A stretch of 64,000 nt of DNA, from contig CAZDWZ010000002.1 in the NCBI GenBank assembly GCA_964509425.1, forward strand, positions 186,001 to 250,000, given 5' to 3'. The notes below the pieces were generated by a model. That model made no database searches and was not told the DNA's origin. It saw nothing but the letters and a program-made list of their open reading frames with translations. This DNA comes from CAZDWZ01 sp964509425 (GTDB lineage: Bacteria; Bdellovibrionota_C; UBA2361; SZUA-149; CAZDWZ01). The position numbers and the translations under genes were made by a program. This document shows positions 32,803 to 40,850 of the stretch, in pieces (position 1 is the first letter of the stretch; every line of letters starts with the position of its first letter).

Positions 32803-33450
32803 ATGAAAGTGGCTCGCGCTTGGCGGCTCAGCGCCGCCGGAACCAAGACCGCGCTCGCGAAGGCGACGCTCGAAGAGCAGGGCTACCGCTACGCCCCCGT
32901 GCTCATCCAGTCAGACGAAGACGATCCCCGCATCTCGGTCGTCGTCGCTGCCTTCGGCGGCGACAACAAGGACGAACTGTTCTTCTACGGCGTCAAGCGA
33001 GAACAGAAGCCCGGCCCCAACGTCGAGGCCATGGATGCCGCGACCCTCCCGAAGCCGCCCGCGGAGCTGCTCGAGGAGGCGGACACGAAGTCGGGTCAGG
33101 TGAACGAATTCGCGGTGAACGTGGCCGCCGCGTTTCAGTCCGGGACCGACTGGGCCGCGCGCTGGATCGAGACGCTGATGATCGGCGGCCGTCTGGTGCA
33201 TCACTTCGGAGTGCACGCGAAGGGCATCGTACCCGAGCCGGACCTCTTCGGCGACCGCCCGTACGAGGTTCACGTGTTCGTCATCGACGACGTTGATCAG
33301 GCCGGGCTGACGGAGGCCTGCGCCAGCTTCACGGCGGAGGAGGACGGTACGGAGTCGATCGGCTTGGTGATCTACGGAACGAAGGAAGCGAAGCCGACGG
33401 ACGTCCCCTCCGGCTTCCGCATCGGTCGGTTCAAGCCCCAAGCGACGTGA
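32803..33450 (+). CDS. GC-rich orphan protein E (215 aa), unknown
   Basis: A 215-residue protein with no recognised family. It looks alpha/beta, with strands such as RISVVVAAFGG, YEVHVFVIDDVDQ and SIGLVIYG, and acidic surface loops; no membrane segment. Internal resemblance between the first part (EQGYRYAPVLIQSDEDDPRI) and later strands suggests a possible repeated fold, unproven. GAGGA stands before the ATG. In 33001-33060 I counted 43 of 60 bases as G or C, far above neighbouring genes. Flanked by the 32712-32760 and 33467-33513 palindromes; isolated. Confidence 0.7.
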   Translation: MKVARAWRLSAAGTKTALAKATLEEQGYRYAPVLIQSDEDDPRISVVVAAFGGDNKDELFFYGVKREQKPGPNVEAMDAATLPKPPAELLEEADTKSGQVNEFAVNVAAAFQSGTDWAARWIETLMIGGRLVHHFGVHAKGIVPEPDLFGDRPYEVHVFVIDDVDQAGLTEACASFTAEEDGTESIGLVIYGTKEAKPTDVPSGFRIGRFKPQAT

Positions 33451-33466
33451 CAAGACTCCCCAACGA

Positions 33467-33513
33467 TTCCGGCGGAATTGGCTGAGATTCGATGCTCAGC
33501 CTTTCCGCCGGAA
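33467..33513 (+). repeat. Long palindrome 3' of orphan E
   Basis: TTCCGGCGGAA (33467-33477) pairs exactly with TTCCGCCGGAA (33503-33513), and inside GGCTGAG pairs with CTCAGCC around an 8-base loop. It begins 17 bases after the stop. No T-run follows, so it would stop transcription only weakly by itself but could protect the mRNA end. Confidence 0.85.
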
Positions 33514-33691
33514 ACAACCTCTCGTTTCTGCTGGAGGAACACTCATCCCCCAGCTCGGAATTACGATATGACGCGCATTTCGTTAGGAAAAAATTATCGG
33601 AAATTCCACTTGCACCAATTTAGAATCGGGCGCATCTGAGTAAGGAGAATGTGGTTTGTGCTTTACGCGCCTAATAGGCTGATAGGAGTAC

Positions 33692-34090
33692 ATGAAGGAT
33701 ATTACTGCCTCTTTTCCGTCCACTTCCGTTAGTCCAGAGCTTGTTCAACTTTCAGAAAACGTCAACCATCTCATCGGCTACCATGCGGCGATTTTCGACC
33801 GGGGTGAACGGTTTCGTTCGCCATCGACTCCCGAAGCAAAGCATGCGAGTCGGTTCCTCGTTGAGCTGAAAAAGGCATCTGCCTATGTTCGAATGCTCTT
33901 GATCGAGGAGCCGGCAATCTCGGCCGAGCAGCTGGAAAAACGTGTTCGGCAATACGTCGACGAAAAGACCTTCTCTTCTCGAGCAGAGGGAACGGGTCAA
34001 CGCGCGATGATTGATGTCGGAGAACGGCTCTTGGGATTTGTCCAAGAGATCCGCCGGAAGACAAAGATGGTGGAAAAGCTAGCGGCTTAG
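33692..34090 (+). CDS. Helical cytosolic protein, unknown
   Basis: A 132-residue, mostly helical protein (ELVQLSENVNHLIGYHAAIF..., KHASRFLVELKKASAYVRML..., VGERLLGFVQEIRRKTKMVE). No signal peptide, membrane segment or known motif. AGGAG is seven bases before the ATG. Composition is like the native genes, unlike the two orphans on each side. A short CGACC/GGTCG stem follows the stop. Function unknown. Confidence 0.65.
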   Translation: MKDITASFPSTSVSPELVQLSENVNHLIGYHAAIFDRGERFRSPSTPEAKHASRFLVELKKASAYVRMLLIEEPAISAEQLEKRVRQYVDEKTFSSRAEGTGQRAMIDVGERLLGFVQEIRRKTKMVEKLAA

Positions 34091-34192
34091 TGCTCCGACC
34101 GTTTGGGTTTGGTCGCACGTGGTTTTGTCTAAGCGGCTGGTTCCTGTGCGCGGTTGTTCTCCTGCTGTGCTCGACTCTCAAAGGGGGCAGCG

Positions 34193-34300
34193 CAGCTTAG
34201 AACACTGCAGCTTAGAACACTGCGCCTTAGAACACGTGCGTTAGAAAACTGTGCCGACTAAAACACGGCACCGCTTAGAACATTGAGCCGCGTAGGACAT
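34193..34300. repeat. Tandem array with TTAGAACA core, 14-17-bp period
   Basis: The core TTAGAACA or a near copy recurs at 34197, 34212, 34227, 34241 (TTAGAAAA), 34258 (CTAAAACA), 34275 and 34292 (GTAGGACA). Spacing moves from 15 to 17 bp along the array. The flanking GC-rich halves of each unit differ. Non-coding, in the ~400-base spacer before orphan F. Confidence 0.85.
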
Positions 34301-34419
34301 GCTGTTGGCAGCCGGTCGAGGCATCGGTCCTGCAGGAGCCACAAGATTTCAGGTCACCTCCCAAACTTTGTCGATTGAGGCCTCAGGTCGACTCTTCCAG
34401 TATCTCAATTTGAGAAGTT

Positions 34420-34475
34420 CGTATGCGGAGCAGGCCCACTCGGAAACGAATCCGAGTGACCCTGCGCGGCATACG
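34420..34475 (-). repeat. 24-bp imperfect palindrome 3' of orphan F
   Basis: The arms 34420-34443 and 34452-34475 match at about 20 of 24 positions around AAACGAAT; the outer CGTATGC/GCATACG and inner CACTCGG/CCGAGTG are exact. It starts 11 bases beyond the stop of the gene at 34487. Confidence 0.8.
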
Positions 34476-34486
34476 CGTCTCAGACT

Positions 34487-35335
34487 TCAGTCACTCGGGA
34501 ACAACATCAACGCTTGGGAGCCGGCCCGAAGCCGCGCGAGCTCCGCTACCCAATCCACCGGATCGGATTCCAGCTTGTCGAGCGGCGCAAGCGAGGCCTC
34601 CCCACGGGCGAAGAGCTGCCGGAGAAGCGCCGCCTGCGATCGGCTGTGGGGATCATCAGAATCGGCGAGGGGAAGGAGCGCCTCCCGGAGCCTGCGCCCG
34701 AGCTGTGCCGCGACGGCCACCGACGCGAGCGCCGCGAGCCGCGCGGCGGCGACGCGGACACGCACGTTCGCCGAGCCGAGCTGCAGATACGCCGCTTCCA
34801 AGACCACCGCGTCCTTTTTCTCCTTCTGCATGAGATACATCGCCGCGGCTCGGACGAGGTCGTTCGGGTCCGCGAGCAGAGCGAGCAGGGCGGAGACGAT
34901 CCCGGCTTCCGTCGCAGTTTCGCGGATCACGATGACCTGGGCGAGCGCGATGGCCCACGGGTCGGCACCATCCGGGATGCTGCCGAGATCATCCACGACC
35001 GTCGATTTGTACTCGTTCCCACGAGCCAGAAGGATGAGCGCGCAGTTTACCCGGAGCCGGGCGTCAGCCGTTCGATCTCCGGTGACCGCAAGCAGCTTCC
35101 CGAACTCGAACTCCGCATCGACGGTGCCGTCGTTTCCGATTGCAGCGCGAGAGGCTGCGAGCCGGAGATCGGCCGCCTCGAGCGGATCGACGATGATACC
35201 GAGGACCGTCACGAGGTTGGCACGGTTCAGGGATTTTGCGTTCAGGGGACTCGCAGCGAGAAACCGATCGACATCTCCGTAGGCGGTCCGGAGATGTGCA
35301 TCGAGCCGCCGAGGAGAGGCCCTTCTTGCTACCAT
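34487..35335 (-). CDS. GC-rich orphan protein F (282 aa), HEAT-like helical repeats
   Basis: A 282-residue protein made of paired helices with regular small and hydrophobic residues, as in HEAT/PBS-lyase repeats: GSANVRVRVAAARLAALASV, LLADPNDLVRAAAMYLMQKE and DSDDPHSRSQAALLRQLFAR have the D-x-x-(V/R)-R-x-x-A-A pattern. Such repeats make curved protein-binding solenoids. I chose ATG 35335, with GAGG nine bases upstream; the frame stays open further 5' (to 35491) but that part lacks the codon bias. G/C-rich at third positions; flanked by palindromes at 34420-34475 and 35398-35430. The partner is unknown. Confidence 0.72.
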   Translation of the reverse strand: MVARRASPRRLDAHLRTAYGDVDRFLAASPLNAKSLNRANLVTVLGIIVDPLEAADLRLAASRAAIGNDGTVDAEFEFGKLLAVTGDRTADARLRVNCALILLARGNEYKSTVVDDLGSIPDGADPWAIALAQVIVIRETATEAGIVSALLALLADPNDLVRAAAMYLMQKEKKDAVVLEAAYLQLGSANVRVRVAAARLAALASVAVAAQLGRRLREALLPLADSDDPHSRSQAALLRQLFARGEASLAPLDKLESDPVDWVAELARLRAGSQALMLFPSD

Positions 35336-35397
35336 GGGTGTATACCTCACGTTGGGAGTGAAGACCGAGGGAGTTGCCGAAACAGTCGGCTGAGGTG

Positions 35398-35430
35398 GGA
35401 TGCAGGAACCTATTGAGTGGTGCCTGCACC
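35398..35430. repeat. Palindrome 5' of orphan F
   Basis: GG-TGCAGG pairs with CCTGCA-CC, with one bulged A, around a 16-base loop. It starts 63 bases upstream of the ATG at 35335. The weakest of the orphan-flanking palindromes. Confidence 0.5.
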
Positions 35431-35604
35431 TTGGACAGAGTCGGAAGGTCTCGTGAAACGAGCGGAGCTCCGGCTGGGCAAGGTACGGCAAACTTCAAGG
35501 AAACTTAATTCAAGGAAAGACCGTGGGAACGTGAAATCGATAGCACGGATCTTAAAGCTCATCCAAGCAGGCCCCTCCAATCGGAGATTTCTGAGGGTGG
35601 GGAA

Positions 35605-36435
35605 CTAAGGGAAACGGGACTGCAAAGCACTCTTCAGACTCTCGCTCCTCGGGAACAGGTCGTAGGCGATAGGCGAGAGGGAGATGAGACCTTGGTCGAT
35701 GACATCAGCGTCATTCAAAACGCCGGCGACACCAAAACCGTGGTTCTCGACCTTTTGGAGAGACTCGAGGCGATGACGAAACATGCCGTTTTGAAACGAG
35801 TGAAAAATTGAAGGATACGTTACGCGGGCAAGCTGAGTGATGCGTACCGGGGTGTCCTCGGTCGCCGACCAAGGCATGTTAATCGTGTAGAGATCCACGC
35901 CATTCCAACACTCATCGTCCAGTAAACGCGAGACAACGTTGCAAGCAACGGTCGAAGCTCGTTTCCAATCCTCCGCCTTGGCATGAATCGCTTCAAGATC
36001 GAAGTTCCGCCACTTCTCGAACAGATCGCGAGGAAGTTTCAGGGAGACAGCAATCGCTCTCACTCCAAAAACGATCCCCTGCCGTGCCCCGCCGACGGTT
36101 CCCGAGTTGAGGTAGAAAGCAAGTGTTTCGTTGGTGCCGAAATTTATTCCCGATATGAGAAGCTGAGGACGCTCCGGATAAAGTTCCGTGATTCCTAACG
36201 AGGCGCAATCGGCGGGGCTGCCATCTACGACGTACCCGTTCACAGCGCCTATCGGTTGCTGAACTACTTGCAGCTGCCGAAATCGCGTCACCGATTGTGC
36301 AACCCAGCTCTGTTCGTCCTTTGGGATTACTGCTCTCACTTCCGAGCACCATGGCGAGGAAGTCAGCTCGGAAAGAAATGCGTGGAGTAACGGAGACTGA
36401 GCTCCATCGTCATTCGTAACGAGAACGCGACTCAT
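35605..36435 (-). CDS. surE: 5'/3'-nucleotidase SurE
   Basis: A 276-residue SurE. The metal site is MSRVLVTNDDG (Asp9, Asp10), with VDGSPADCASLGITEL, LLISGINFGTN and LNSGTVGGARQGI as the further family motifs. SurE dephosphorylates nucleoside monophosphates and short polyphosphate in the cytosol and is linked to survival in stationary phase. Its ATG overlaps the stop of the upstream PH-domain gene by four bases. Operon order: dcd, PH-domain gene, surE. Confidence 0.93.
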   Translation of the reverse strand: MSRVLVTNDDGAQSPLLHAFLSELTSSPWCSEVRAVIPKDEQSWVAQSVTRFRQLQVVQQPIGAVNGYVVDGSPADCASLGITELYPERPQLLISGINFGTNETLAFYLNSGTVGGARQGIVFGVRAIAVSLKLPRDLFEKWRNFDLEAIHAKAEDWKRASTVACNVVSRLLDDECWNGVDLYTINMPWSATEDTPVRITQLARVTYPSIFHSFQNGMFRHRLESLQKVENHGFGVAGVLNDADVIDQGLISLSPIAYDLFPRSESLKSALQSRFP

Positions 36436-36980
36436 TTCCTCTCATTCTCGTGCGCCGCATTGATCGCATCCAGAACAAGCTGCCGGATCTGCTGCGCGCC
36501 TCGCTTGTTCACGCCGTCGATATGCGCAAAGAGCCCAGAGTCCACGGTGGGCGTCGAGAAATGCACGTCGAAGATGGCAAGCAAGACGTCCATACCATCC
36601 TGATCAACCGAGACGTCCGTAATCTTCGAAAACGGAAGAATCATTTCGCGCTTCGTGATCACTCCCTTCCGAATGATTAGGTTCTTGTCATCTACGTCAT
36701 AGAAATAGGTCACGTAGTAAAGGAACTGATACAAGCATCTCGCCGTGATCAGCATGATGTAGAGGCCAACCCAAGCCACCATCAGCAACGTTGGATTTCC
36801 AAGAATCTCGGGGTTCTTCATCCAACCACCCCAAAGGATCCCCCAAACCGGAAACGTCAAAATCATCCAGCCGATGGTAAGCTGAATCACGCCTCCCAAA
36901 GTCTTCTTGAAGACCTTCCGGAATTGCAGCGGAATGCTCGTTCTCAACGGAACGTGATGCGGCGGATACTGATCTGGCAT
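36432..36980 (-). CDS. bPH2-domain membrane protein (YdbS-like)
   Basis: A 182-residue protein with two membrane helices (LTIGWMILTFPVWGILWGG and LLMVAWVGLYIMLITARCLY), then a bacterial pleckstrin-homology-like domain (YVTYFYDVDDKNLIIRKGVITKREMILPFSKITDV...). The motif DKNLIIRKGVITKREMILPF is typical of the PF03703 family. Function is not established for the family; a membrane-linked assembly role has been suggested for related proteins. It is located between dcd (two-base gap) and surE (four-base overlap). Confidence 0.8.
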   Translation of the reverse strand: MPDQYPPHHVPLRTSIPLQFRKVFKKTLGGVIQLTIGWMILTFPVWGILWGGWMKNPEILGNPTLLMVAWVGLYIMLITARCLYQFLYYVTYFYDVDDKNLIIRKGVITKREMILPFSKITDVSVDQDGMDVLLAIFDVHFSTPTVDSGLFAHIDGVNKRGAQQIRQLVLDAINAAHENERK

Positions 36981-36982
36981 TT

Positions 36983-37525
36983 CTACTTTTTCTCCCCCTT
37001 CTTGATCTCCCGTTCAGCGCCGGTGATCTCGAAGAAATTTTCTGTCCAAGACCGAGTCGTGCCAGTCTGTCCTTGATAATGGCTTGCGCCGGATTCTCCG
37101 TAGGCGACTTCGGGGGGCTCTTCCATTTGGAAGAATACAATCTGGGCAACCCGCATCCCCGAGACTAACTTTCTCGGATAAGGCCCGAGGTTTTGCAATT
37201 CCAAAGTTACCTGCCCCTGAAAATTGCAGTCGATCCATCCGCTGAGACTGTGGTTCAGCCAGAGACGTCCGAGCGAGCTCTTCAGCTTTAAGTCACCGAC
37301 GACATCTCGCGGCATCTTGATGTGCTCGCGCGTCGTGGCCAACACGACCTCGCCGGGGAACAGAATCAATTCAGAGGCGCTAAACTCTTCAGGCTCTCTC
37401 GTCGGGCAGATCCAATGGTCGCCAATCGTAATATCGTAGCTCGCCGGATTTACATGTTCATCGTTAAACGGCTTTGAGCCGCCGTCCCGCCCCCATGCTC
37501 GAATCCAGCGATCTGATTTTACCAT
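36983..37525 (-). CDS. dcd: dCTP deaminase family protein
   Basis: A 180-residue trimeric dUTPase-like protein. NPASYDITIGDHW, the LKSSLGRLWLNHSLSGWIDC motif (family: GKSSLGR...GWIDPGFEG), GQVTLELQN with the catalytic Glu, and GMRVAQIVFF followed by YQGQTGTTRS are all present. It converts dCTP to dUTP (some members go on to dUMP) in thymidylate supply. The exact specificity cannot be told from sequence alone. First gene of the dcd-PH-surE run. Confidence 0.85.
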   Translation of the reverse strand: MVKSDRWIRAWGRDGGSKPFNDEHVNPASYDITIGDHWICPTREPEEFSASELILFPGEVVLATTREHIKMPRDVVGDLKLKSSLGRLWLNHSLSGWIDCNFQGQVTLELQNLGPYPRKLVSGMRVAQIVFFQMEEPPEVAYGESGASHYQGQTGTTRSWTENFFEITGAEREIKKGEKK

Positions 37526-37652
37526 GGCCCCTATGAAGAATTATATTATGTCGGAGAACCGAAAAGATGTGTGAAAAAGATTATTTACCCGGAGACTTAT
37601 CAGGAACCGATGTAACAGAAACCGCAGGGAAAAGCGACCCCGGCCGGTCTGG

Positions 37653-38657
37653 TCAGAGTCCTCCCGCTCTCGATCTCGCCTCAAGAAAAGCCTTCTCCAA
37701 GACTTCGATCCAAATTGCCTCAATGAGGTCGAACCGACCTCCCGACTCAAGCGCGTGAATTCCCGGATTTCCGTTCACCTCGATGACACGCAGTCCGTCT
37801 TCCGTCCGCATGATGTCGACCCCGGCGACGCGAAGACCGATCGCGGCCGCAGACCTTGCCGCAAGCTCCTCCAGCTCCGCCGGACACGGAGAAAGGATCT
37901 CGCCGACTTCGCCGCTAATGCTGAAATTTCTGCGCCCGGGAACGACGATGCGTTCATCTCGCAAAGGAACGTAGCCGCGACGAACCGTTTTTCCGTCTCG
38001 CAGGAAGCTCTCCTGATCCACGCCGAGAGGTGAGAGGCCGGTACCGCGCAAACCCTTATTCATCTCTTCGAGAATCTGTTCGATGCTCCGAGCTCCGTCG
38101 CCCACGATGCTAATCTCGACCTTGTCCACCGCGTAGATCGCGCGACCGTCGATAACAAACACCCGATACTCCGGACCCTTGAAAACTTTCTGAATGATGA
38201 TTGCATCATGTCGCTTGGCGGCCCGAGCAACATACGACTCGAACTGGGCCGCTGACTCGATTACCTCGGCCAGATCGCCCCGAGAGCTTGACAGCGGTTT
38301 ACAAAAGCAAGGGAGTCCAATCTCTCGCACATACTCCCTGGCATCCTCAACCTCGAAGCCGGAGGTCCGAAGTTTGACGAACTCATCGGTGAGAAAAAAA
38401 CACCGTCCTCCGAACGTCGGAATTCCCCTCTCCTCGAGCAGGCGATTGGTGAAATCTTTGTCTTTCGATATCGAGGTCGCGGTTGATGAATTCACAGGAT
38501 AGGCGGAGATGCGGCCTGCACCGCTAAGAATAGAAACGCCATTGTGCGAAATGCGAAAAAGATACCCGCCGCCGCGATCGAGCTCCTCCATCGTAAATCC
38601 GGCACGTTCAGCCGCGCGAAGGGCATAGCGATAGTGATCTGGTAATTTGTAGGCCAT
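37653..38657 (-). CDS. ATP-grasp ligase, RimK/cyanophycin-synthetase-like
   Basis: About 334 residues. The ATP-grasp fold is clear: FCKPLSSSRGDLAEVIE, IIIQKVFKGPEYRVFVIDG and LRVIEVNGNPGIHALESGGR (metal-binding Glu and Asn). The layout (TSISKDKDFTNRLLEERGIPT at the front) matches RimK-like and cyanophycin/mycosporine-type amide ligases, which join an amino acid to a carboxylate. ATG 38657 is preferred to the TTG four codons upstream. No biosynthetic neighbours are present, so the substrate is unknown. Confidence 0.8.
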   Translation of the reverse strand: MAYKLPDHYRYALRAAERAGFTMEELDRGGGYLFRISHNGVSILSGAGRISAYPVNSSTATSISKDKDFTNRLLEERGIPTFGGRCFFLTDEFVKLRTSGFEVEDAREYVREIGLPCFCKPLSSSRGDLAEVIESAAQFESYVARAAKRHDAIIIQKVFKGPEYRVFVIDGRAIYAVDKVEISIVGDGARSIEQILEEMNKGLRGTGLSPLGVDQESFLRDGKTVRRGYVPLRDERIVVPGRRNFSISGEVGEILSPCPAELEELAARSAAAIGLRVAGVDIMRTEDGLRVIEVNGNPGIHALESGGRFDLIEAIWIEVLEKAFLEARSRAGGL

Positions 38658-38865
38658 CCGAGAACTCAACTCCCAAACAATGCCCTAAATTCTCCGATCT
38701 TAATTGAGAAGTCCAATCTCCGGCTCACCGGAAAAGGACGGAATCCGGATTTTGATCTATTCTCGGTCTCGAATCAGCAACGCCATTTCCGGAGGCAATC
38801 CTGAGAAGACCAGTTCGAGAGTGGCGGAGAGCGCCGGGGTCACAGAGGAGCGACACGACAGAGTT

Positions 38866-39471
38866 ATGGAACAGATCTTTACAGAGATCTTTCAGGCCAA
38901 CACCTGGGGAAGCGCCGAGTCGCGCTCCGGTCCCGGTTCCGAGTCCGGAAGAGCGTTGACTCTCGGGAAGGAGCTGAACGCGTTATTGCAAAGGCTCCAA
39001 GTGACAAGCATCGTGGACGCGCCGTGCGGAGATTTTAATTGGCTAAAAGATGTTCCACTCGCGCTCGAATCGTATTTGGGAATTGATATCGTCGAAGCGC
39101 TGATTCAAATCAACCGCCGTGAGCATTCGGCGAGCGGAAGGACTTTCATCCACGGCGACATCTCACGAGAGTCAATAGTCGCTGCGGACCTGATCCTTTG
39201 CCGCGACTGTCTCGTTCACTTCTCGTTTGCGGATATATTCCGGACGTTGAGAAATTTCAAAGCGAGCGGGAGCAATTACCTGCTGACAACAACGTTCTCC
39301 GCACGTCATGCGAACAGAAACATCGAAACCGGCGGGTGGCGCACTCTGAACCTGGTTCGCGCACCGTTTTGTTTTCCGGCTCCCCTCGTCGCCATCAGCG
39401 ATTTTTGCCCAGATCCGGAATACGCCGACAAGCGTCTTGGGCTCTGGAGCCTGCAAGAGTTGCCGCTCTGA
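38866..39471 (+). CDS. Class I SAM-dependent methyltransferase
   Basis: About 201 residues. SAM motif I reads VTSIVDAPCGDFNWLKDVPL, then YLGIDIVEALIQIN, DLILCRDCLVHFSF and the late ANRNIETGGWRTLNL. The opening FTEIFQANTWGSAESRSGPG is shared by a family often found with glycan genes. I chose ATG 38866 since the family starts here; the frame stays open 54 codons further upstream without similarity. Converges on the serpin gene. Acceptor unknown. Confidence 0.78.
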   Translation: MEQIFTEIFQANTWGSAESRSGPGSESGRALTLGKELNALLQRLQVTSIVDAPCGDFNWLKDVPLALESYLGIDIVEALIQINRREHSASGRTFIHGDISRESIVAADLILCRDCLVHFSFADIFRTLRNFKASGSNYLLTTTFSARHANRNIETGGWRTLNLVRAPFCFPAPLVAISDFCPDPEYADKRLGLWSLQELPL

Positions 39472-39512
39472 TGAGCATTCGCAGATGATTCGGCGCGATC
39501 ACTCGCGCCTTC

Positions 39513-40697
39513 TCACTTCCTCGGATCGTCGACGCGCCCCATAAAGAGAATATTCCTCGAAGCCGTGTCGACGATGAAATAGATAAAGGGATGATCCGCG
39601 ATAAACTGCGGAGGGGGCTTCGGTATGGAAGCCGCTCGAACTGCGATGGCCGTCGCGGCGGCGGCAACCGTTCCCTTCTCATCAGTCTCAACCACGGCTT
39701 GGTGAATCACTTCCGAGATCGACAGGTCGCGAGTGCCGTCCATGCCCGAAAAATCCGCAGCTCTCGAAAAAGCCGCTCGCATTCCGAGAGACTTCAAAAT
39801 ATCTCCGAGCTGCGCCTTCGCTTCGGCTTTAAAACGTGGAAGCTTGACGAGGACCTTCTGACTTTGCAGCTTGTCTATCGACTGCGAGAGACTCGATGCG
39901 TTCAGCGATTGTTCGAGTCTCGCCAATCCGTCCTTCCCCTTCGGTAGGAGAAGAAGCATTGCTACCTTCTCGCCCATGTACGGCAGCTCGAGGAGCTGCG
40001 CCGCGTCGGACTCATAATATCGGAACTCATCCGACTGCGACATCATCGGTACGCGAATCTTCTCGGCATCTCCCTTCCAAAAATCTTGTTCTTGTGTCGC
40101 CTGAACATTAAACGCTTCTTTCCAGTCAGCTTTGAAATAGATGGCGTTTACGACCACCAGCCGAGTGGCCGCGTCCAACATCCCCGCTGGTATAAGCTCC
40201 GGGATTTTCGTCTTGGTAACAGCCGAGACCCAAGCATTGATTTCCAGACGGGCGCTCTCAGCCGCTTTGACGAAATCTCCGTAACGCAATTCGGCTTGAA
40301 AGGCGTCTTGCGCAGTTTTTAGATAATCGTCGAGAAAGCGGTAGGATTTCTGAAGCCAAAGCGCATTTGCGATATTGATCTCCACTTGTCCGTCGGCGGA
40401 GTACTGCTTGAGTGCCGAACGAAGTACGGACGAACGCGTCGACGGCGAGTCGCTGTTATATAATACGCGTGCGATCTCTTTTGCCGTCTCACCCTTTGCT
40501 CCGGCGAGTGCCAGTGCGAGCGCCTCTTCAATGCTGTAGGGAGAAACGGCGAGGTTCCCCTTCCCTCCGGCAAGCTTGCCGTAGAGTTTCAAAGAGAAGT
40601 CGAGATTGCTCTCCGAGTCGGCGGCGGCGGATCCGGGGATGCAGCACAAGAGACCAATTAACGCCTGAAGCACGATGGCTATGGAGTTCTTCAGCAT
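39513..40697 (-). CDS. Secreted serpin
   Basis: About 394 residues with a signal peptide (IAIVLQALIGLLCCIPGSAAA) and a complete serpin fold, including NAIYFKADWKEAFN and HPFIYFIVDTASRNILFMGR at the C-terminus. The hinge EKGTVAAAATA is of the inhibitory type. Counting from Glu-P17, the scissile bond falls at Ala(P1)-Ser(P1'), which suggests inhibition of elastase-like serine peptidases. The start ATG 40697 is preferred to the GTG at 40706. A single-gene unit, convergent with the methyltransferase gene. Exported serpins in bacteria may guard against host, predator or own peptidases; which applies here is unknown. Confidence 0.9.
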   Translation of the reverse strand: MLKNSIAIVLQALIGLLCCIPGSAAADSESNLDFSLKLYGKLAGGKGNLAVSPYSIEEALALALAGAKGETAKEIARVLYNSDSPSTRSSVLRSALKQYSADGQVEINIANALWLQKSYRFLDDYLKTAQDAFQAELRYGDFVKAAESARLEINAWVSAVTKTKIPELIPAGMLDAATRLVVVNAIYFKADWKEAFNVQATQEQDFWKGDAEKIRVPMMSQSDEFRYYESDAAQLLELPYMGEKVAMLLLLPKGKDGLARLEQSLNASSLSQSIDKLQSQKVLVKLPRFKAEAKAQLGDILKSLGMRAAFSRAADFSGMDGTRDLSISEVIHQAVVETDEKGTVAAAATAIAVRAASIPKPPPQFIADHPFIYFIVDTASRNILFMGRVDDPRK

Positions 40698-40850
40698 AAA
40701 GCTCACTCTCGTTATATTACGGAGAATAACCTCCGACGGATGTTCGATGCGGTTTTTCGCGCTTTAAATAGCCCCTGGTGGACCTTGACGAAACCACCTT
40801 ACTATCGAGTGCATCAACTGGAGAATGAACTTAATTAATTCAGTGGCAAA

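Noticed and set aside
34193..34300. CRISPR array
   Set aside because: Units are 14-17 bp with no alternating unique spacers of CRISPR size, and no cas genes exist in the window.
8600..35430. IS200/IS605-type insertion for the palindromes
   Set aside because: No Y1 transposase or TnpB-like gene is present, and palindrome arms differ between units.
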